From Gloeothece verrucosa PCC 7822 (GTDB taxonomy: Bacteria; Cyanobacteriota; Cyanobacteriia; Cyanobacteriales; Microcystaceae): a DNA stretch of 64,000 bases. The translations under genes were made by a program, and so were the position numbers. This document shows, one piece after another, positions 55,284 to 64,000 of the stretch (positions within the stretch are counted from its first letter, which is position 1; every line of letters begins with the position of its first letter). The stretch lies in assembly GCF_000147335.1 (NCBI RefSeq), contig NC_014501.1, forward strand, positions 62,001 to 126,000. Direction: 5' to 3'. The notes beneath the pieces are model-generated. The model had not been told where the DNA came from, searched no databases, and saw nothing but the letters and a program-made list of their open reading frames with translations.

Positions 55284-57923
55284 TCATAGTTTAGTGGTTT
55301 TCTTCCTGGTAGTCGTAGTTTTTTTAGTGCTTGTGCTGGTACTTTTTTTAGTGCTTGTGCTGGTACTTTTTTTAGTAGTAGTTTTGGTGGCTAATGCTTC
55401 CAAAGCCTTTTCTAAAGTCAGGGTGTCTGGGGTTTCACCTTCAGGCATTTTGGCATTGGTTTTACCATGTTTTACATAAGCACCATAGGGACCATCATAA
55501 ATATTGACCGGTTCATTATCTTTTGGATGAAGGCCCAATTCTTTAAGCGGCTTTTTCGTGGTACTACGCCCACCTCCGCGTCCTTTTTTAGGTTCTGATA
55601 ATAATTCTAAGGCTCTTTCTAAAGTAATCGTAAAGAGATCATCACTCGCTTTAAGGGAACGATAATCTTTTCCTTCTTTTCCTTGATCATGTACCACATA
55701 AGGTCCAAAACGTCCGAGATTAACTTGTATTTTTGCGCCCGTTTCTGGATGACTTCCCAAGGTACGAGGAAGGGATAACAAATTTACGGCCATTTCTAAA
55801 GTCACATCTTCAGGTTTAACACCTTTAGGTAAAGAACCGCGTTTAGGTTTTTTGTTTTCTTCGGTTACTTCTCCGAGTTGAACATAAGGTCCGTAAGTCC
55901 CAATTAACATATAGATCGGTTCGCCGGTTTCAGGATGGAACCCAACCTTTTCAGGACCTTCTGTTTTTTGTTTGAGAAGCAATTCAACCTTTTCGGGATC
56001 GAGATCAGCAGGGGTTAATTCTGTGGGGATCGAGGCGGTAACGACTTCTTCTCCGTTTTGGACTTCTACATAAGGGCCAAATCGGCCAATTTTGACGGTA
56101 GCGTTGAGATTTTCTAAGGGAACCATTTTAGCATTGCTCGGATCGATTTCATGCTCCCTGAGTTTGACTTGGTTTTCTAGGCCATGTTCTCCTAAGTAAA
56201 ACTTTTGGAGATAGGGTAGCCATTTGGCTTCGCCGCTAGCAATATCATCAAGGGTTTGTTCCATTTTTGAGGTAAACCCTGTATTTACCAAGTCCGGAAA
56301 ATGTTGTTCTAGAAGACTCACCACAGCAAAAGCGGTAAAAGTCGGCACAAGGGTTTTATTTCGCATTTGGGCATAACCGCGTTCTACAATGGTGCCGATA
56401 ATGCTGGCGTAGGTACTGGGGCGGCCTACCCCTTCACTTTCGAGAGTTTTGACGAGGGAAGCTTCGGTATAGCGGGCGGGGGGTTGAGTTTCGTGTCCGA
56501 GGGCATCTAATTGCTTACAACTAGGATGATCCCCAACTTTTAAGGGGGGAAGAATCACTTCTTGGTCTTCTAAAGCCGCTTCTGGGTCATCTGTTCCTTC
56601 CACATAAGCCCGGAAAAAGCCCGGAAAATCAATTTGTTTACCCGATGAACGAAATTCAGCGTCTTCTACCTGAGTGATGACCGTAATTTGAGTTAGTCTA
56701 GCTTCTGCCATCTGAGAGGCCACTGTTCGTTTCCAAATTAGGTCATATAAGCCTAAAGCTACGCCGCTTAAGCCGGTTTCTCGGGGAATGCGAAACTCAT
56801 TGCCGGCCGGGCGGATGGCTTCGTGGGCTTCTTGGGCCCCTTTGCTTTTGGTGGTGTACTGACGGGGTTGAGGGCTGAGGTATTCTGTGCCGTACATTTG
56901 CTCTACACAGCTTCTGGCGGCTGCGATGGCCTCATCAGACAGATGAACCGAATCTGTCCGCATATAAGTAATATAGCCTTCTTCGTAGAGTTTTTGAGCA
57001 ATTTGCATAGTTTCTTTAGCTCCCATACCCATTTTTCTGTTCGATTCTTGTTGTAGGGTGGAGGTTGTAAAGGGCGGTGCCGGTTTACGGGTGGTGGGTT
57101 TTTCTTCAGTGTTGATAACGGTCCAGGTTTTATCCTTGAGACGTTCTTTTAAGGCTGTTGCTTGGGCTTCATTGAGGAGAACGACATCTCGTTTAGGGAA
57201 AAGTTGGCCGGTTTTTGGGTCAAAGTCCGCGCCGGTTGCCAGTTTTTTGGCGGCTAAGGTAATTAATTTAGCTTCAAACTTGGATTTATCCTGTTCAAGA
57301 ATCGCTTTTAAGTCCCAATAGCTGGCTGTTTTAAAAGCGCGGCGTTCTCTTTCTCGTTCTACCAGTAAACGAACCGCTACAGATTGAACTCTACCGGCCG
57401 ATAATCCTTTAGCGATCTTTTTCCAGAGTAAGGGAGAGAGGGTATAGCCCACCAGTCGGTCTAAAATGCGGCGAGTTTCTTGGGCGTGGACTAAATTATC
57501 ATTGATATCACGACAATTTTTCAGGGCTTTTTGAATGGCTTCTCGGGTAATTTCATGAAACACCATCCGTTTAATGGGCACTTTTGGCTTCAGGAGTTGC
57601 ATCAAGTGCCAGCTAATACTTTCTCCTTCGCGGTCTTCGTCAGTGGCTAGAATTAACTGATCGGCTTCTTTGAGGGCTTCTTGGAGTTCTTTGACGACTT
57701 TCTTTTTGTTTTTAGGAACCACATAGAGGGGTTCAAAATTGTGATCAACATTAACTCCTAAATTAGCCCAGTCTTTGTCTTTAAAAGTCGGGGGAACTTC
57801 ATCTGCTGAAGCCGGCAAGTCCCGTACATGACCCATCGATGCTTCGACACGGTAGTCTTTGGGCAGATAATTTCTAATTGTACGAGCTTTTGTAGGAGAT
57901 TCGACGATGACAAGAGTTGACAT
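55284..57923 (-). CDS. topA: DNA topoisomerase I
   Basis: 879 aa. TOPRIM domain with [16 protein letters not shown] and [15 protein letters not shown]; catalytic Tyr near residue 325 in [32 protein letters not shown]. The C-terminus lacks four-cysteine zinc ribbons and has several TOPRIM C-terminal repeats instead ([29 protein letters not shown]). The last 35 residues are a Thr/Ser/Lys repeat ([10 protein letters not shown]). It relaxes negative supercoils. Confidence 0.96.
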   Translation of the reverse strand: MSTLVIVESPTKARTIRNYLPKDYRVEASMGHVRDLPASADEVPPTFKDKDWANLGVNVDHNFEPLYVVPKNKKKVVKELQEALKEADQLILATDEDREGESISWHLMQLLKPKVPIKRMVFHEITREAIQKALKNCRDINDNLVHAQETRRILDRLVGYTLSPLLWKKIAKGLSAGRVQSVAVRLLVERERERRAFKTASYWDLKAILEQDKSKFEAKLITLAAKKLATGADFDPKTGQLFPKRDVVLLNEAQATALKERLKDKTWTVINTEEKPTTRKPAPPFTTSTLQQESNRKMGMGAKETMQIAQKLYEEGYITYMRTDSVHLSDEAIAAARSCVEQMYGTEYLSPQPRQYTTKSKGAQEAHEAIRPAGNEFRIPRETGLSGVALGLYDLIWKRTVASQMAEARLTQITVITQVEDAEFRSSGKQIDFPGFFRAYVEGTDDPEAALEDQEVILPPLKVGDHPSCKQLDALGHETQPPARYTEASLVKTLESEGVGRPSTYASIIGTIVERGYAQMRNKTLVPTFTAFAVVSLLEQHFPDLVNTGFTSKMEQTLDDIASGEAKWLPYLQKFYLGEHGLENQVKLREHEIDPSNAKMVPLENLNATVKIGRFGPYVEVQNGEEVVTASIPTELTPADLDPEKVELLLKQKTEGPEKVGFHPETGEPIYMLIGTYGPYVQLGEVTEENKKPKRGSLPKGVKPEDVTLEMAVNLLSLPRTLGSHPETGAKIQVNLGRFGPYVVHDQGKEGKDYRSLKASDDLFTITLERALELLSEPKKGRGGGRSTTKKPLKELGLHPKDNEPVNIYDGPYGAYVKHGKTNAKMPEGETPDTLTLEKALEALATKTTTKKSTSTSTKKSTSTSTKKTTTTRKKTTKL

Positions 57924-58404
57924 AGGAGTTAACCGCTTACAGATTTACGAGTAAAACTAGGCAACCGAATTAATTTGACGAGAGTGAGTTTATTATAAGT
58001 TTGTGTTTTAACAATTAACGAGCAAGGGGAACAACAGAAGTTAAAACTCAGCCGCAAAAATGATCGAGTTGCCTTTGCTTGTAGTTCTTCTCGTTGCTTT
58101 ATATCTATATATATCTATAAATACCCACAACTGGGGTTAACAGGCAATCCGATCGCTAAAAATTAATGTAAAAGTTTTTTAAGCAATGAGAAGGAGTGGT
58201 GACGAAGGATGCCCTAGCTTCTAAGTTAACCTTTTAGACAGTGATTTTACAACAGGTGAGTCATGAGTCATTAATCATTCCCCTTTATCCATTCCCCTTT
58301 ATCCATTCCCCTACTCCCTATTGCCTGTTCAATAAAAACGTATAATTTAGAAAGTTTGAGCGTTCAGACCGTCTGAATAATTTGATTCAACTTGTCTAAA
58401 CCCT
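57924..58404. other. Intergenic region upstream of ndhB
   Basis: 481 nt, no gene. It contains the tandem 14-mer annotated separately, and the divergent topA and ndhB promoters. GTTTGAGCGTTCAGACCGTC near 58355 is a partial palindrome that could be regulatory. Confidence 0.4.
58277..58317. repeat. Tandem 14-mer repeats
   Basis: ATTCCCCTTTATCC occurs twice exactly (58277-58304) and a third partial copy follows. Pyrimidine-rich short repeats of this kind are scattered in cyanobacterial intergenic DNA. It lies about 90 nt upstream of ndhB. Confidence 0.7.
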
Positions 58405-59949
58405 ATGGATTTTTCTAGTTTTGTCGCTTCCCAGCTTAATGCGGGCACAATTTGGCCAGAAGGGATCGTAATTATCACTTTAATGGTGGTTCTCATTGGC
58501 GATCTGATTTTCGGGCGCAGTTCTAAAGGATCGTTGCCCTATCTGGCGATCGCCGGACTTTTGGCATCAGTGGTTGCCCTTTATTTTCAGTGGGATAACC
58601 CTGATCCTCGGTCTTTTCTAGGGGCTTTTAATGGAGATAATCTCAGTATTGTTTTTCGGTCGATTGTTGCTCTGTCTACTGCTGTAACAATTTTAATGTC
58701 GGTACGCTATGTAGATCAATCGGGAACCTCTTTAGCTGAGTTTATCGCCATTATGCTGAGTGCCACTTTAGGGGGAATGTTTCTCTGTGGCGCGTCGGAG
58801 TTGGTGATGATTTTCATTTCCCTAGAAATGCTGAGTATCTCTTCTTACCTGATGACTGGGTATATGAAGCGTGACTCTCGTTCTAATGAGGCGGCTTTAA
58901 AATACCTGTTAATTGGGGCATCGAGTTCTGGGATTTTTCTTTATGGTGTGTCTTTGTTATACGGGTTATCTGGAGGGGAGACAACCTTAGAGGCGATCAC
59001 GGCTAAAATTACTAATGCCAGTGGCGGAGAGTCTTTAGGACTGGCTATTGCCTTAGTTTTTGTGATTGCTGGTATTGCCTTTAAAATTTCGGCTGTACCG
59101 TTTCACCAGTGGACTCCAGATGTTTATGAAGGTTCTCCGACTCCGGTGGTGGCTTTCTTGTCTGTGGGTTCAAAAGCGGCGGGTTTTGCTTTGGCTATTC
59201 GCTTATTAGTGACGGCTTTTGCGTTAGTCAGCGAACAGTGGCATTTTATTTTTACAGCCCTCGCTATTTTGAGTATGGTGTTGGGAAATGTAGTAGCCTT
59301 AGCCCAAACCAGTATGAAGCGGATGCTGGCTTATTCCTCCATTGGTCAAGCCGGTTTTGTCATGATTGGGTTAACTGCCGGAAGTGATGCCGGCTACTCT
59401 AGCATGATTTTTTATCTGCTGATTTACTTGTTTATGAACTTAGGGGCCTTTATCTGTATCATTCTCTTCTCGCTGCGGACGGGAACCGATCAGATTTCTG
59501 AGTATTCGGGATTGTATCAAAAAGACCCCTTACTGACTCTAGGCTTAAGTATTTGTTTGTTGTCGTTAGGGGGGATTCCTCCGTTAGCGGGTTTCTTTGG
59601 TAAGATTTACCTGTTCTGGGCAGGTTGGAAATCCGGATTATATGGATTAGTTTTGTTGGGGTTACTCACCAGTGTGATCTCCATTTATTACTACATTCGT
59701 GTGGTTAAGATGATGGTGGTTAAAGAACCTCAAGATATGTCCGAGGCAGTGAAAAATTATCCGGAAATTCGTTGGAATTTACCGGGGATGCGTCCTCTTC
59801 AAGTGGGTTTGGTTTTAACGGTGGTTGCCACTTCTTTAGCGGGGATTTTATCGAATCCTCTGTTTACTTTGGCGAATGATTCTGTCACCAGTACCCCGAT
59901 TTTACAGTCAGCCGTAATTAGTACCCAAATTTCTCAAGCTGATAAGTAA
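58405..59949 (+). CDS. ndhB: NAD(P)H-quinone oxidoreductase subunit 2
   Basis: 514 aa with about 14 membrane helices. Conserved [18 protein letters not shown] and [22 protein letters not shown], with the proton-channel Lys residues. It is a membrane-arm subunit of the photosynthetic NDH-1 complex, serving respiration and cyclic electron flow. It ends just before an intrinsic terminator at 59963. Confidence 0.97.
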   Translation: MDFSSFVASQLNAGTIWPEGIVIITLMVVLIGDLIFGRSSKGSLPYLAIAGLLASVVALYFQWDNPDPRSFLGAFNGDNLSIVFRSIVALSTAVTILMSVRYVDQSGTSLAEFIAIMLSATLGGMFLCGASELVMIFISLEMLSISSYLMTGYMKRDSRSNEAALKYLLIGASSSGIFLYGVSLLYGLSGGETTLEAITAKITNASGGESLGLAIALVFVIAGIAFKISAVPFHQWTPDVYEGSPTPVVAFLSVGSKAAGFALAIRLLVTAFALVSEQWHFIFTALAILSMVLGNVVALAQTSMKRMLAYSSIGQAGFVMIGLTAGSDAGYSSMIFYLLIYLFMNLGAFICIILFSLRTGTDQISEYSGLYQKDPLLTLGLSICLLSLGGIPPLAGFFGKIYLFWAGWKSGLYGLVLLGLLTSVISIYYYIRVVKMMVVKEPQDMSEAVKNYPEIRWNLPGMRPLQVGLVLTVVATSLAGILSNPLFTLANDSVTSTPILQSAVISTQISQADK

Positions 59950-59962
59950 TTGATTTATGTAG

Positions 59963-60002
59963 GTTGGGTTGAGCAATAGCAAAACCCAACTAAACTTTTT
60001 TA
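59963..60002 (+). terminator. Terminator of ndhB
   Basis: GTTGGGTT (59963-59970) pairs with AACCCAAC (59983-59990), followed by TAAACTTTTTT. It shows that the next gene's upstream in-frame codons are non-coding. Confidence 0.75.
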
Positions 60003-60040
60003 TACTTAAAGTAAAGCTAATTAAAATAGAGATGTATGTC

Positions 60041-60490
60041 ATGTCAAAAGATAAACCTAACATAAATATAAATGTCAGTGGCCAAACTCTTATAGGAAAA
60101 ATAATATATGGAGGCGAGAACTACTCAGGAGCATCTTTAAGGTACTCCTCTGTAGTTGATTCAACCAAAAATACTCTAAAAAAAGAGTTTATTGAACAGC
60201 TAAAAAATGAACCTGACTTAATGCAAAATATCATTAATAGTATTGCAGATGAAGTAACTGCTTCAAAATTAGAGTTTAACTATTCTGTTGATTATGCCGG
60301 TCTTCCTGCTATTTTAGTCCTCAATTATGCTGTAGAAGTCTTTGAAAATAGTGAAGTGGCGCAAAACTGGTTGAAAAGACCAAATAAAGCTTTAGGAGAA
60401 GTTATTCCCTTAGATTTATTAGATACAGAACAAGGGGTACAGCAAGTTTATGAATTACTAAATCGAATCGAATACGGAGTCTATAGTTGA
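60041..60490 (+). CDS. Xre/MbcA/ParS-type antitoxin
   Basis: 149 aa from ATG at 60041, chosen because AGAG lies nine nt upstream and earlier in-frame codons overlap the ndhB terminator. The C-terminal domain (about 110-149: NSEVAQNWLKRPNKALGEVI, PLDLLDTEQGVQQVYELLNR) is the MbcA/ParS toxin-binding domain; the N-terminal 100 residues (ISVSGQTLIGK-like) are not the usual HTH. Its stop overlaps the RES start (TTGA). Antitoxin to the downstream RES toxin. Confidence 0.83.
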   Translation: MSKDKPNININVSGQTLIGKIIYGGENYSGASLRYSSVVDSTKNTLKKEFIEQLKNEPDLMQNIINSIADEVTASKLEFNYSVDYAGLPAILVLNYAVEVFENSEVAQNWLKRPNKALGEVIPLDLLDTEQGVQQVYELLNRIEYGVYS

Positions 60491-60954
60491 GTACAACGGT
60501 TTGGCGTATTTCTAAACAAAAATATGCAGCCACAGCTTTTAGTGGAATAGGAGCTAAATTAGTTGGTGGACGCTGGAACTCTAAAGGATCTAGTATCGTA
60601 TATACTTCTGCTACTCTGTCATTAGCAGCACTTGAAACTTTCGTTCACATGGCGATAGAAGACGCGGGTAATCTTTTTGTTGCTATTAAAGCTGATATTC
60701 CAGATGATGTATCTATTAAATTAGTTGCTGAACAAACCTTGCCTTCAAATTGGCGTGATATTCCTGCCCCAAAAATTTTAGCATCTCTTGGTGATGATTG
60801 GTTTACCTCACAAGAAACAGCCGTTCTCAAAGTTCCTTCAGTAATTATCCCTGTTGAATATAATTATTTACTAAATCCCTTACATCCAGACTTTGCCAAA
60901 ATTACAATTTATCCTGAAGAACTTTTTATTTTAGACCCGCGTATGTGGAAATAA
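60487..60954 (+). CDS. RES-domain toxin (NAD+-degrading)
   Basis: 155 aa starting with TTG in the 4-bp TTGA overlap; an in-frame stop directly precedes it. RES motifs are visible: VWRISKQKYAATAFSGIGAK, GGRWNSKGSSIVYTS and LSLAALETFVHM. RES toxins phosphorolyse NAD+ and arrest growth. Translational coupling with the ParS-type antitoxin keeps the toxin in balance. Catalytic Arg, Tyr and Glu are present in these motifs. Confidence 0.87.
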   Translation: MSTTVWRISKQKYAATAFSGIGAKLVGGRWNSKGSSIVYTSATLSLAALETFVHMAIEDAGNLFVAIKADIPDDVSIKLVAEQTLPSNWRDIPAPKILASLGDDWFTSQETAVLKVPSVIIPVEYNYLLNPLHPDFAKITIYPEELFILDPRMWK

Positions 60955-60974
60955 CCCGCTCAAATTATGTTGTT

Positions 60975-61856
60975 ATGTCTAAAAAAAATTCATCTATTAT
61001 AAAAAGTCCTCTTCGTTATCCTGGTGGTAAATCAAGAGCTATTCAAACTATTATTCAATATTTACCCGAAAAGTTTTCCGAATATCGAGAACCTTTTATT
61101 GGCGGCGGTTCTGTCTTTATTTATCTTAAACAAAAATACCCAGATTTAAAATATTGGATTAATGATTTAAACCCAGAATTATTTATATTTTGGAAAATTG
61201 CCCAATCGGATTTAAAAACTTTAATAGAAAAAATTCGCCAAGTAAAAGCAATTTCTACAGAAGGAAAAAAATTATTTGTAGAATTAACCACCATCAATCC
61301 AGAAACCTTATCAGAATTAGAACGAGCCGCACGTTTTTTTATTTTAAATAGAATAACATTTTCTGGCACAGTAGAATCCGGCGGATATTCTGAACAATCT
61401 TTTCATAAACGCTTTACAGATTCTTCTATAGAACGATTAGAAAAATTAGAAACCATCTTAAAAGATGTCAAAATAACGAATTTAGATTATAGTGACTTAT
61501 TACTCACTCCGGGAAAAAATGTATTTTCTTTTTTAGATCCACCCTATTTTTATGCCACACCATCTAGACTTTATGGAAAAGATGGAAATTTACATACTTC
61601 TTTTGATCATAGCCGCTTTGCTCATACTGTTAAACAATGTCAGCATCAATGGCTAATCACTTATGATAATTCGCCGGAAATTACCAAGAATTTTGCTGAC
61701 TTTAATTTATTTGAGTGGGAGTTGCAATATGGGATGAATAATTACAAGCAGGAGAAAGCGGCTAAAGGCAAAGAGTTAATGATTAGCAATTATTTAGTTA
61801 AACCTAATCAAACACTAAAATCAGTTGAACAATTAAATCTTAATTTATTTTACTAA
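60975..61856 (+). CDS. DNA adenine methyltransferase (Dam/D12 class)
   Basis: 293 aa from ATG at 60975. An in-frame GTG at 60945 overlaps the RES gene. SPLRYPGGKSR is the D12-class start, EPFIGGGSVFIYLK is the SAM-binding motif I and FSFLDPPYFYATPS is the catalytic DPPY. N6-adenine methylation of a short site is expected; specificity is unknown. No cognate restriction enzyme is adjacent, though Uma2 follows 37 nt later. Confidence 0.9.
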   Translation: MSKKNSSIIKSPLRYPGGKSRAIQTIIQYLPEKFSEYREPFIGGGSVFIYLKQKYPDLKYWINDLNPELFIFWKIAQSDLKTLIEKIRQVKAISTEGKKLFVELTTINPETLSELERAARFFILNRITFSGTVESGGYSEQSFHKRFTDSSIERLEKLETILKDVKITNLDYSDLLLTPGKNVFSFLDPPYFYATPSRLYGKDGNLHTSFDHSRFAHTVKQCQHQWLITYDNSPEITKNFADFNLFEWELQYGMNNYKQEKAAKGKELMISNYLVKPNQTLKSVEQLNLNLFY

Positions 61857-61893
61857 ATTTTAGCTATAATAATTATAATTGCCTCAGTTTGGA

Positions 61894-62496
61894 ATGATGA
61901 CCATGAAAACCCCAATTATTGAGCCATCAGAACAACTCATTAGCGAACAACGCATTATTTTACAGGGGATAAGCTGGCAACAGTACGAAACCCTCCGAAC
62001 AACCCTAGATCAAGTTCCAGGGGCTAAAATGAGCTATCTTGAGGGACTATTAGAAATCATGACTCCTTCTCCTGAACATGAGTATAAAAAAGCAACTATT
62101 GGTCGACTTTTAGATATTTACTCTCTAGATAAAGGGATTAGATTGTATCGATGTGGTTCGCCAACTTTAAAACAGGAATTAGCCAAAAGAGGAAAAGAAC
62201 CAGATGAGTCTTATAATCTTGAAACAAAAAAAGAGATCCCAGATCTGGCGATAGAAGTGATTATTAGTAGTGGCGGCTTAGATATTTTATCCATTTATCA
62301 AGGGTTAGGAGTTCCTGAAGTTTGGTTATGGAAAAACAATAAATTATCTATTTATCGTCTGCGAGAACAAGGTTATGAAGAAATTGCCCGTAGCGAGTTT
62401 TTACCAGATTTAGATTTAGAACTTTTAAGCCGCTACATAAATTATTCAGATCAATATGATGCTGTCATTGAATTCCGAAAAGCGATACAAAAATAA
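61894..62496 (+). CDS. Uma2-family (PDDEXK) protein
   Basis: 201 aa (the start is uncertain: 61894, 61897 and 61903 are all ATG). SYLEGLLEIMTPSPEHE, IPDLAIEVIISSGGLDILSIY and GVPEVWLWKNNKLSIYRL are Uma2 hallmarks; the nuclease residues are in PDLAIEV. It sits in the toxin-antitoxin/methylase patch. See also 21580-22152. Confidence 0.85.
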   Translation: MMTMKTPIIEPSEQLISEQRIILQGISWQQYETLRTTLDQVPGAKMSYLEGLLEIMTPSPEHEYKKATIGRLLDIYSLDKGIRLYRCGSPTLKQELAKRGKEPDESYNLETKKEIPDLAIEVIISSGGLDILSIYQGLGVPEVWLWKNNKLSIYRLREQGYEEIARSEFLPDLDLELLSRYINYSDQYDAVIEFRKAIQK

Positions 62497-62559
62497 ATGA
62501 TTGATGAATGGTACTCAATTTATCCTACAATTTGAGTAAAGAGCTTAGGAAAAGAGTTT

Positions 62560-63042
62560 ATGGAACTGAAAGCAGTCTCTTTAGAAATTCCTGAAGGGTG
62601 TAATATTATTTTCGGTCAAAGTCACTTCATTAAGACAGTAGAAGATTTATATGAGATTATTGTAGGCATTTCAGGACAGGTTAAGTTTGGGTTGGCTTTT
62701 TGTGAAGCTTCTGGTCCTTGTTTAATTCGGGTTGCTGGTAATGATGAACAATTACAAGAAGTCGCTACAAAAAATGCTCAAGCTGTAGCCGCCGGCCATA
62801 GTTTTATTATTATTCTCAAGAATGCTTTTCCCATTAATTTTTTAAATACGATTAAACAGTGTCAGGAAGTTTGTAATATTTACTGTGCCACCGCTAACCC
62901 TGTAGAGGTCATTGTGGCTGAAAGCGAACAAGGACGGGGAGTTTTAGGCGTTATAGATGGCTTTTCTCCTAAAGGGGTGGAAAAACCTGAAGATGTTCAG
63001 GCCCGTCAGGAGTTTTTACGCAAGATCGGTTATAAACTCTAA
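62560..63042 (+). CDS. Adenosine-specific kinase family protein (PF04008-like)
   Basis: 160 aa. GCNIIFGQSHFIKTVEDLYE, FGLAFCEASGPCLIRVAGND, VAAGHSFIIIL and GRGVLGVIDGFSPKGVE are the conserved blocks of this small archaeal/bacterial family, annotated adenosine-specific kinase from a structural study. Real activity in bacteria is unclear. GAAAAGAGTTT precedes the ATG. Confidence 0.85.
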   Translation: MELKAVSLEIPEGCNIIFGQSHFIKTVEDLYEIIVGISGQVKFGLAFCEASGPCLIRVAGNDEQLQEVATKNAQAVAAGHSFIIILKNAFPINFLNTIKQCQEVCNIYCATANPVEVIVAESEQGRGVLGVIDGFSPKGVEKPEDVQARQEFLRKIGYKL

Positions 63043-63090
63043 TTCCCCATTTTGGAGCATATAACGCACAAAACGAGGATAAATGGGGAA
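63043..63090. terminator. Bidirectional terminator
   Basis: TTCCCCATTT (63043-63052) and AAATGGGGAA (63081-63090) form a perfect 10-bp stem between convergent genes. Confidence 0.65.
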
Positions 63091-63093
63091 TAT

Positions 63094-63501
63094 TTAGGGT
63101 CGGAGTTGACTAATTAAAGCCGCTTCATCCCAATAAGATGAAATTTGTTGAATTTTTCCTTGTGGGTTGATTTCAATGACACTAATTCCGTTTGAGGTAG
63201 CTTGACGACCCTGTTTACTGCTAATGTTCATGGTCCACACAATAGCGGCGGAATTACCGGCGATAAAGGTTTGGTCTTGTGAAAGTTCAATTTTGTCATA
63301 AAAACCGGCTAAAAATCCAAAGAATTTATCGGCCATCTCATGGGGGTTAAAAGGCGGTTTTCCTACAGGGTCCTGAATACTCGCATCTTCGGCAAAAATT
63401 TCTCGCCAAATGGAAGCACTCATTTTTTCCATGCTGGCAAAATACTCATCTACTCGTTGAGTGATGATTTCTTGGGAAATTTGCTGATGGCTTTGAACCA
63501 T
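63094..63501 (-). CDS. NTF2/SnoaL-like protein
   Basis: 135 aa, one small alpha+beta barrel domain: RVDEYFASMEKMSASIWREIFAED, FGFLAGFYDKIELSQDQTFI and QISSYWDEAALISQLRP. These proteins bind small hydrophobic ligands or act as isomerases; no function can be assigned. Stand-alone gene. Confidence 0.8.
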   Translation of the reverse strand: MVQSHQQISQEIITQRVDEYFASMEKMSASIWREIFAEDASIQDPVGKPPFNPHEMADKFFGFLAGFYDKIELSQDQTFIAGNSAAIVWTMNISSKQGRQATSNGISVIEINPQGKIQQISSYWDEAALISQLRP

Positions 63502-63636
63502 AATTGATTGTTATTTTATTGTTGAGATTTACTGAGGTGCTTCACTGTGTTCCGCACTGAATTAAAAATCATTGTAAGCGATTTTATAAATTTTCTGCTA
63601 TCATAATGCTAACAACTATACAAATTAATCTATGCT

Positions 63637-63723
63637 ATGAATCAAGAAGATAGAGAAATAGCTATAATAGCTCTGGTGTCCACAGTATTAGCCCTTATGG
63701 CTCAAGTAGCATTTGCATTTTAA
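63637..63723 (+). CDS. Small 28-aa single-helix membrane protein
   Basis: MNQEDREIAIIALVSTVLAL then MAQVAFAF. A charged N-terminus followed by one hydrophobic helix, like the tiny subunits of photosynthetic complexes. It is not PetN, PetG, PetL, PetM, PsaM or PsbM as I know them. Real-looking, but only by composition. Confidence 0.45.
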   Translation: MNQEDREIAIIALVSTVLALMAQVAFAF

Positions 63724-63725
63724 AA

Positions 63726-63759
63726 AGGAGGTTTTGGGAATTATTTCCCGCTTCCTCCT
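63726..63759. terminator. Hairpin shared by convergent small genes
   Basis: AGGAGG (63726-63731) pairs with CCTCCT (63754-63759), with inner GGGAA/TTCCC. On the reverse strand it is followed by TTTTT, so it would terminate the 57-aa gene; on the forward strand it follows the 28-aa ORF. Confidence 0.55.
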
Positions 63760-63822
63760 GATAGTAAAGAAACTTTGAGATAAATAATCGATAATTGCTG
63801 CTCTACAATCTATCAATCTTAA

Positions 63823-63996
63823 TCAAAAAGTGATTAATAGTTTAGGCTCAGAGGTTTTAGTTAAGACTTTAATCTGCTGTGGGTGAATTTCTTCGAGTAA
63901 AACATGGATCTGTTGTCGAGATCGCCAAACAACTGCTATGTCACCTTGTTCTTCTTTAATTTGGACAAGGATTTTTTCTAAGTCGCTAATTTTCAT
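63823..63996 (-). CDS. Small 57-aa conserved-looking protein
   Basis: MKISDLEKILVQIKEEQGDI begins a 57-residue alpha/beta protein with AVVWRSRQQIHVLLEEIHPQ and ends KTSEPKLLITF. Composition, clean ATG, and terminator downstream support a real gene. Function unknown; upstream sequence is outside the window. Confidence 0.55.
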   Translation of the reverse strand: MKISDLEKILVQIKEEQGDIAVVWRSRQQIHVLLEEIHPQQIKVLTKTSEPKLLITF

Positions 63997-64000
63997 AACC

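Overview
The window is chromosomal DNA from a cyanobacterium, probably a unicellular Cyanothece/Gloeothece-like form. The lineage is an inference from gene content and base composition. Support comes from ndhB, two plant-type ferredoxins, a BvdR-type biliverdin reductase, a CGLD27 protein, a solanesyl-diphosphate-synthase-like gene, FtsH3-type protease, DUF2605/DUF2973/DUF3153 proteins, and the cyanobacterial palindrome GCGATCGC (for example at 31267, 34982, 40023, 50306 and 58546). There are no rRNA genes, CRISPR arrays or intact insertion sequences.

Layout. 1-2.3 kb: yqeK end, rsfS, CGLD27 gene and an asparaginase in one direction. 2.4-7.8 kb: reverse-strand SH3 protein, Rieske oxygenase, two unknown proteins and an RNB exoribonuclease. 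8.2-12.4 kb: polyprenyl diphosphate synthase, then two abutting, structurally odd tRNA genes followed by an atypical SDR protein and an LRR protein. 12.4-16.5 kb: YqiA-like esterase, DUF2973/DUF2605 pair, an Uma2 remnant and an OLD-like ATPase/TOPRIM gene. 17-25.9 kb: thrS, a PRTase/DprA-like pair, tRNA-Leu(GAG), hisH, Uma2, an APH/kinase fusion and ftsH. 26-30.2 kb: a NACHT NTPase with 13 nearly identical 34-residue HEAT units, then small ORFs and HicB. 30.6-39.5 kb: a repeat-built YflT-domain stress protein, BON lipoprotein, squalene/phytoene-synthase-like gene, miaA, two ferredoxins, bvdR, mntH and ynfA. 39.6-44.8 kb: Zn/Cd-type P1B ATPase with metalloregulator-like sites, DUF3153 lipoprotein and RNase R. 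45.5-59.9 kb: mostly housekeeping (clpP, gmk, remA, cbiT, a decarboxylase, an OmpR regulator, cdsA, lnt, topA, ndhB). 60-64 kb: Xre/MbcA/ParS-RES toxin-antitoxin pair, Dam-type methylase, second Uma2, adenosine-specific kinase family protein, NTF2-like protein and small ORFs.

How it fits together. Core genes (translation, RNA decay, photosynthetic electron transport, lipid and envelope synthesis) are interrupted by compact accessory patches. Several patches look like defence or conflict modules: the OLD-like gene, PRTase/DprA-like pair, NACHT-HEAT gene, HicB patch and RES/ParS/Dam/Uma2 patch. The two observations I find least explained are (i) the tRNA-tRNA-SDR-LRR cassette at 9.5-12.4 kb, where both tRNAs break cloverleaf rules and the SDR lacks its catalytic tyrosine, and (ii) the NACHT gene, whose sensor-like repeats are homogenised at DNA level and whose 5' end lies in a dispersed palindromic repeat.
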